Assembly: GCA_009702465.1 (NCBI GenBank)
Contig: WLHY01000001.1
Span: 1-30,440 of the forward strand
Length of the DNA: 30,440 nt
Direction of reading: 5' to 3'
From: Actinomycetota bacterium
Lineage (GTDB): Bacteria; Actinomycetota; Actinomycetes; Nanopelagicales; Nanopelagicaceae
Part shown: one piece after another, positions 25,859 to 30,440 of the stretch
Layout of the letters: every line of letters starts with the position of its first letter
Position numbering within the stretch: the first letter of the stretch is position 1
Notes under the pieces: model-generated
The model's input: only the letters and a program-made list of their open reading frames with translations
Databases searched by the model: none
Told to the model about the DNA's origin: nothing
Made by a program: the position numbers and the translations under genes

Positions 25859-26974
25859 ATGGCCGATGATTTTAAGCCGGGGCTTGAGGGCGTAATCGCC
25901 TTTGAATCAAAGATTGCTGAACCAGATAAAGAGGGAAGTGCACTTCGTTATCGCGGCGTTGATATTGAGGATCTAGTTGGCCGAGTTACCTTTGGAAATG
26001 TTTGGGGCTTGTTAGTAGATGATGAGTTCAATCCAGGATTACCAGCAGCTGAACCATTTTTACTTCCAGTTCACACCGGTGATGTTCGCGTAGATGTTCA
26101 ATCTGCAATTGCGATGCTTACTCCAGCTTGGGGTTTAAAACCATTACTTGATATTTCAGATGCAGAGGCAAGAAGTAATTTAGCTCGAGTATCAGTGATG
26201 GTGCTTTCATATGTTGCGCAATCAGCTCGTGGCACAGTTGTGCCAGCGGTGCCACAATCAGAGATTGATAAAGCCCACACCGTAGTTGAGCGAATGATGA
26301 TTCGCTGGCGCGGTGAGCCTGATCCAGTACATGTACGAGCAATCGATGCTTACTTTGTTTCAGCGGCAGAACATGGCATGAATGCATCAACCTTTACAGG
26401 TCGAGTTATTGCATCAACTGGTGCTGATGTTGCTGCATCTATCTCAGGTGCAATCGGTGCAATGTCTGGTCCACTACATGGTGGCGCACCAGCACGAGTA
26501 CTTAGCATGATTGAAGCGGTAGAGAAATCAGGAGATGCGGTTTCTTACGTGAAATCAATTCTTGATAAGGGCGATCGCTTGATGGGCTTTGGTCATCGGG
26601 TTTACCGAGCAGAGGATCCACGCGCTCGCACATTACGTCGAACTGCAAAGGAGCTAAATGCACCTCGCTATGAGGTAGCACTTGCACTTGAAAAGGCAGC
26701 ACTGGCTGAACTTAAAGAGCGTCAACCAGATCGAGTTCTAGAAACTAATGTCGAGTTCTGGGCAGCGATTATTTTAGATTTTGCCCAAGTTCCAGCAAAT
26801 CTATTTACATCTATGTTTACCGCTGCACGTACAGCTGGTTGGTCTGCCCATATTTTGGAACAGAAACAAACTGGTCGCATCATCCGTCCATCAGCACGTT
26901 ACGTTGGACCTGGTCCACGTAAACCAAAGGATGTTAAGGGCTGGGATGAAACTGTTGAATCCCTCCATAATTAA
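25859..26974 (+). CDS. citA: citrate synthase (CitA / type 2 actinobacterial)
   Basis: 371-aa short-form citrate synthase condensing acetyl-CoA and oxaloacetate at the entry to the TCA cycle. Active-site blocks are EHGMNASTFT (His172), GPLHGGAPARV (His207) and MGFGHRVYRAEDPRA (His246). The position of the usual catalytic Asp (NVDF in classical enzymes) is Glu299 in NVEFW, apparently a trait of this subgroup. The C-terminal block is GWSAHILEQKQTGRIIRP. A 2-methylcitrate synthase activity cannot be excluded. AGGAG 6 nt upstream fixes the ATG. Confidence 0.92.
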   Translation: MADDFKPGLEGVIAFESKIAEPDKEGSALRYRGVDIEDLVGRVTFGNVWGLLVDDEFNPGLPAAEPFLLPVHTGDVRVDVQSAIAMLTPAWGLKPLLDISDAEARSNLARVSVMVLSYVAQSARGTVVPAVPQSEIDKAHTVVERMMIRWRGEPDPVHVRAIDAYFVSAAEHGMNASTFTGRVIASTGADVAASISGAIGAMSGPLHGGAPARVLSMIEAVEKSGDAVSYVKSILDKGDRLMGFGHRVYRAEDPRARTLRRTAKELNAPRYEVALALEKAALAELKERQPDRVLETNVEFWAAIILDFAQVPANLFTSMFTAARTAGWSAHILEQKQTGRIIRPSARYVGPGPRKPKDVKGWDETVESLHN

Positions 26975-27007
26975 TTTTAGATATTTACTTAAGTAAGGCT
27001 TATCTAA

Positions 27008-28372
27008 ATGGCTAGCAGATCGATACTTTGGTTTCGAAGAGATCTGCGAATCGGTGACAATCCAGCATTAAATGCAGCGCTTGCAGCGGCAGATGAGATA
27101 GTTCCGGTATTTATCTTAGAGCCAAAGTTAATAAAGGAGATGGGCGCAAAGCGGGCTGCATATTTAAGTGATTCGCTACGAGCATTAGATCAAAGCCTAG
27201 ATGGAAATTTACATGTAATTGCTGGAGATCCAATAAAGGTTTTAACTGAGTTAAAGAAAAAGTACCAAGCAAACTTAATTCACATTAGCGCCGAGTATGA
27301 ACCAACGGGTGCAGCCCGTGATGCTGCAGTTGAAGCAGCGGGAATCGAACTAACTAGAACTGGTTCACCATATGCAGTTGCACCAAGCCGTGTGCGCAAA
27401 CCCAGCGATGGCACCGCTTACAAGGTGTACACCCCTTTTTATCGAGCTTGGCTGGTGCATGGTTGGCGCGCACCTGCAACAACACCTAAAAAGATTCCAA
27501 CGGTAAAGGTTGATCCGGCAAATAAAGCTATTCCAGATGCACCATGGCCGGCTGGTGTAATTAAATCTCAAGCTGGTGAAGCGGCGGCGATTGCACGATT
27601 TAAGGTATTTAAAAAGGCTGCGCTATCTAATTATGATGAAAGCAGAAATCTTGCTGCGATTGATGGCACAAGCAAGATGAGTGCGCACTTAAGTTTTGGT
27701 GAGATCCACCCACGAACCTTGTTAGCAGATTTAGGTGACAGTGCGGCACATGATGTATATCGAAAAGAGATTGCTTGGCGTGAGTTCTACGCCGATGTTT
27801 TGTTTCATAATCAACATACTGAAACCGATTATTATGCGCCCCAGTTTGCAAAGATGCGTTATGACAAGCCAGGCGCACAATTTAAAGCATGGTGTGAAGG
27901 CAAAACTGGCTTTCCTTTTGTGGATGCAGCTATGCGCCAATTGTTAAATGAGGGCTGGATGCACAATCGAACCAGAATGGTGGTGGCCTCCTTTTTAGTT
28001 AAGGATTTGCATCTAGAGTGGCAGTTGGGTGAACGCTTCTTTAAAGAGCATTTAATTGATTACGATGTAGCTTCAAATGCACATGGCTGGCAATGGACTG
28101 CCGGCAGCGGAACAGATGCATCTCCTTACTATCGAGTCTTTAACCCAATTGAACAGGGAAAGCGCTTTGATCCAGATGGTGATTATGTACGCCGATATAT
28201 TCCAGAGCTCTCACATATTTCAGGAGTTAAGGTGCAGGAGCCTTGGGATGAGAGTGATGGCTATAAAAATAATTATCCAAAACGAATTGTTGATCACGCA
28301 CTAGAAAGAGTTGAATCACTTGCTCGCCTTGATGAGATCAAGGCAAGCAAGCCAGGGCCACAAGTAAAGTAA
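27008..28372 (+). CDS. phrB: deoxyribodipyrimidine photolyase
   Basis: 454-aa cryptochrome/photolyase family protein, most like class I CPD photolyases that split cyclobutane pyrimidine dimers with blue light. The antenna-chromophore domain (1-130) starts ILWFRRDLRIGDNPAL. The FAD-binding domain (about 210-440) has TSKMSAHLSFGEIHPR, WREFYADVL, MHNRTRMVVASFL and the flavin-contacting NAHGWQW (357-363) with Trp residues expected in the electron-transfer chain. It follows citA by 33 nt with AAGG about 9 nt before the ATG. It fits an organism exposed to sunlight. Confidence 0.95.
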   Translation: MASRSILWFRRDLRIGDNPALNAALAAADEIVPVFILEPKLIKEMGAKRAAYLSDSLRALDQSLDGNLHVIAGDPIKVLTELKKKYQANLIHISAEYEPTGAARDAAVEAAGIELTRTGSPYAVAPSRVRKPSDGTAYKVYTPFYRAWLVHGWRAPATTPKKIPTVKVDPANKAIPDAPWPAGVIKSQAGEAAAIARFKVFKKAALSNYDESRNLAAIDGTSKMSAHLSFGEIHPRTLLADLGDSAAHDVYRKEIAWREFYADVLFHNQHTETDYYAPQFAKMRYDKPGAQFKAWCEGKTGFPFVDAAMRQLLNEGWMHNRTRMVVASFLVKDLHLEWQLGERFFKEHLIDYDVASNAHGWQWTAGSGTDASPYYRVFNPIEQGKRFDPDGDYVRRYIPELSHISGVKVQEPWDESDGYKNNYPKRIVDHALERVESLARLDEIKASKPGPQVK

Positions 28373-28393
28373 TTGTTAAGCTAGGAAATTACT
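28368..28393. terminator. hairpin between convergent photolyase and homospermidine synthase genes
   Basis: AGTAATT (28368-28374) pairs with AATTACT (28387-28393) around a 12-nt loop. It contains the stops of both genes and is AT-rich without a clear T-tract. It is a possible bidirectional terminator. Confidence 0.3.
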
Positions 28394-29809
28394 AAACTGC
28401 CACGGATCTGATTCATCGTAAACCCGACCATTCCAACCTTTAAATAAATCATTTCGGTGCATCAGTGGATCCCAATCTGCAGCAGCTGAGTGGTAACCGC
28501 CCCAATACCTTTCTGCGTAACTTAAAACGTCGCGCCAAGGCATATCATCTGGAACCAGGTAACCACGATTTGGATTTGCCATCGCCCAAGCAACAGCTGC
28601 ATAAACTGCACTTGAAACCTGCACCGTAGTAGCAGATTGTTTTGGAATTAACTTTCGAGAGTCATGAATATTTAACAATGAACCGGTCCACCAAGATTTA
28701 TATGGATGCCCCATAAGTAATACACCTAGGTGATCAGCACCATCAATAATCTCCTCATTCATGATCCGCTGATTACTGGTGATCTGCCATTGATTCATCT
28801 CTAGCTCGCGCATCGAAGCAATTGCTGCATCGGTTGGGCAGTATGCGTAATGAACAGTTGGCCGATAGATAGCCTTATCGCCATCCCACACAGTTAAGTG
28901 ATCACTTATTGTGAATGCTTCGCCATGGCGAACCAACATCCCAGTTGTCTCCATATTTGGCACCCAAGATCTAACCCAGGTAGTTGCACCTGGTTGTGCA
29001 ATACAGATCTGATTTTTTGGACCAGTTTGGTGTTCATAAGCCTTCGCCGGCAAGGTTTTTTCATGAGTACCCCAACCAAGTTCAGCTGGTGCAATGCCCT
29101 CTTCATAGAAACCTTCTACCGACCAGGTATTTACAAACTCATTAAATAACTTTGGCTTATCTGAAATTTGCGTATCTCGTTCTGCAATATGAATTACTTT
29201 GATCCCAAGTTTTTGCGCAAGTACTGGGAAATTTTCATTATCCAAAGCCTCTTTAACACCAGAAGCCGCTTTACCTTCAGAGATAGCAAGGGTTGCGATA
29301 TCAACCATAGCTTTTTTAGTTAGATGAGATACCAAGCCAGGATTAGCACCATGTTCAACAATTGCAGTTGGTCCTTGGCCCTTCCAAGTATCGGTTAACT
29401 TACGTAATTTCATATGGCGCCAATAAAGTGTGCGCTCGGTTGGATGGCGATTAGCGCCAGCTGAGTATGGATCCCACTCTTCAAGTGAGGTGTTTAAGTA
29501 GATAACGCCATGATCATGTGCCCAACCAAGAATCTCATTAACATCGATATTCCAAGCTAGATCTAATAAGAAATCTCCAGCTGATAGGTACTTGGATAAA
29601 AATTGATCCATATTCTCTTTGGTCAATTGATCCTGAATATAAGTTGCGCCAGCGGCGATAGCCTCTGAAACGCGATGGCGGTTATCACGCATATCCGCAA
29701 TCGTGATCTGTTTAGCATCTACTAGATGCTCTATTAAAAGTGGTAGTACACATTGTGATACTGAACCTGCACCTAAAATCAGAACTCGATTCTGGAAACG
29801 TGCTGCCAA
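28376..29809 (-). CDS. hss: homospermidine synthase (saccharopine dehydrogenase-like fold)
   Basis: 477-aa enzyme, the same length as the Blastochloris viridis type homospermidine synthase. The NAD-binding Rossmann motif GAGSVSQ is at 13-19, with DLAWNIDV, YLNTSLEEWDPYSAG, PTERTLYWRHMKLRKL and VEHGANPGLVSH (151-162) as family blocks. The NAD-dependent reaction joins two aminobutyl units, usually from putrescine, to form sym-homospermidine. The start is TTG at 29809, supported by GGAGG (minus strand, 29816-29820) 6 nt upstream; a nearer ATG at 29822 is out of frame. No other polyamine gene is adjacent. Confidence 0.9.
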   Translation of the reverse strand: MAARFQNRVLILGAGSVSQCVLPLLIEHLVDAKQITIADMRDNRHRVSEAIAAGATYIQDQLTKENMDQFLSKYLSAGDFLLDLAWNIDVNEILGWAHDHGVIYLNTSLEEWDPYSAGANRHPTERTLYWRHMKLRKLTDTWKGQGPTAIVEHGANPGLVSHLTKKAMVDIATLAISEGKAASGVKEALDNENFPVLAQKLGIKVIHIAERDTQISDKPKLFNEFVNTWSVEGFYEEGIAPAELGWGTHEKTLPAKAYEHQTGPKNQICIAQPGATTWVRSWVPNMETTGMLVRHGEAFTISDHLTVWDGDKAIYRPTVHYAYCPTDAAIASMRELEMNQWQITSNQRIMNEEIIDGADHLGVLLMGHPYKSWWTGSLLNIHDSRKLIPKQSATTVQVSSAVYAAVAWAMANPNRGYLVPDDMPWRDVLSYAERYWGGYHSAAADWDPLMHRNDLFKGWNGRVYDESDPWQFSNFLA

Positions 29810-29815
29810 TTAGGA

Positions 29816-29820
29816 CCTCC
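29816..29820 (-). promoter_or_regulatory. Shine-Dalgarno fixing the TTG start of homospermidine synthase
   Basis: GGAGG on the minus strand is 6 nt from the TTG at 29809. A small GTTGC/GCAAC stem-loop lies a little upstream in the 67-nt interval after the GGDEF gene. Confidence 0.65.
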
Positions 29821-29876
29821 ATTTTCATCGTTGCTCTCTGCAACTGCAAAAAGTTTAGCCTACTTTTTAGGAGTGA

Positions 29877-30440
29877 TTACTTCCAGATCTTCATCCCATC
29901 CTTACCTCGCTTTGCTTCATACATCATCTCATCAGCACGCTGTAGTAATTCAGAGGCGTTTGACTGATCAGTAAAGCCAGCGATGCCAATACTCACACCA
30001 ATTCTCACCTCTTTACCTGAAATCAAAAAGGGATAGCTCAAAGTTGATTGAATTGCGTGGCTAAGTTCTACCGCCTCCTGCTCTGCGATATTTGCAATGA
30101 TGCCAAACTCATCTCCACCCAACCTGGCAATCAGAGCGTTGGGCGGCAGCACTCTGGAGAATCTAGTTGCTACTTGCCGCAGTAATTGATCACCAGCATC
30201 ATGACCTAATGAGTCATTCACCAATTTAAAGCCATCTAAATCAAGCAGAAATATAAAACCTGTCTTTGTATTATTTAGAAAGGTAAGAAAGTTACGTCGA
30301 TTTGATAAACCAGTTAACTCATCAGTGCGGGCCAGTGCTCTCTCAGTTCCGGCAGAGTTTGCCTCCTGCAACGCAAAACTCATTCTGATAAAGGCCAGCG
30401 CAATTGTGATGAAGCCAGGAGTTAAAACAAATGCCGGCAA
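29877..30440 (-). CDS. GGDEF-domain protein (putative diguanylate cyclase), C-terminal part
   Basis: The frame is still open at the window edge, so the N-terminus is missing; the TTG at 30440 is not a credible start. The visible 187 residues begin with a hydrophobic segment (FITIALAFI) that is probably the last membrane helix, then a short coil and a full GGDEF domain. Recognisable parts are RTDELTGLSNRRNF, the metal Asp in LLDLDGFK, and the intact signature RLGGDEF (GGDEF at 108-112 of this part). The RxxD inhibitory site before it is absent (PPNALIA instead). No EAL domain follows. The intact signature supports c-di-GMP synthesis from GTP at the membrane. Confidence 0.9.
   Translation of the reverse strand: MPAFVLTPGFITIALAFIRMSFALQEANSAGTERALARTDELTGLSNRRNFLTFLNNTKTGFIFLLDLDGFKLVNDSLGHDAGDQLLRQVATRFSRVLPPNALIARLGGDEFGIIANIAEQEAVELSHAIQSTLSYPFLISGKEVRIGVSIGIAGFTDQSNASELLQRADEMMYEAKRGKDGMKIWK

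Overview
The window looks like a chromosomal segment of a small-genome, low-GC actinobacterium. The gene set is strongly actinobacterial: SenX3-RegX3, PhoU, CarD, an LpqE-like lipoprotein, MutT1 with its Nudix plus histidine-phosphatase layout, DUF3263, DUF3027, DUF2530 and a CspB-type cold shock protein. Base composition is AT-leaning (low 40s % GC by eye) and genes are packed very tightly. Together with a photolyase, this suggests the freshwater acI / Nanopelagicales group; that placement is inference. Several blocks keep the gene order I remember from Mycobacterium tuberculosis: ybjN-gpm-senX3-regX3, lpqE-carD-ispD-ispF-cysS-rlmB, ppk-mutT1, and DUF2530/DUF3027/serC.

Layout. 1-4.2 kb: end of a YbjN-like gene, gpmA, then phoU divergent from senX3-regX3, then an LpqE-like lipoprotein. 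4.3-9.2 kb: carD, a fused ispDF, cysS, rlmB and a GDSL/SGNH hydrolase, all on the plus strand. 9.2-13.1 kb: a polyphosphate block of ppk, mutT1 and a convergent ppx. 13.1-18.5 kb: tRNA-Thr(UGU), a cholesterol-oxidase-like GMC oxidoreductase, a minus-strand ndh plus alpha/beta hydrolase pair, and a divergent SDR-DUF2867 gene. 18.5-22.2 kb: a PLP-dependent decarboxylase, DUF3263, a structured non-coding stretch, a CIRCE operator and groEL with a clear terminator. 22.2-25.8 kb: DUF3027, a cold shock gene, and a minus-strand run of pdxH, serC, a 26-codon membrane peptide and a DUF2530 gene. 25.8-30.4 kb: citrate synthase, photolyase, homospermidine synthase and a GGDEF protein cut by the window edge.

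Functionally the left half concerns phosphate: PhoU, SenX3-RegX3, polyphosphate kinase and exopolyphosphatase, with GTTCAC/GGTGAA-type sequences upstream of phoU and ppx. The rest is mostly core metabolism and stress response: isoprenoid precursors, aminoacylation, rRNA methylation, respiration, chaperonin, serine/PLP, TCA cycle, DNA repair, a polyamine and c-di-GMP.

The most striking regulatory pattern is that at least eleven genes have a TANNNT hexamer exactly 6 or 7 nt before the start codon and no Shine-Dalgarno sequence. That points to widespread leaderless transcription. The clearest unexplained DNA is the roughly 260-bp structured interval upstream of groEL. I see no CRISPR array, insertion sequence or prophage.
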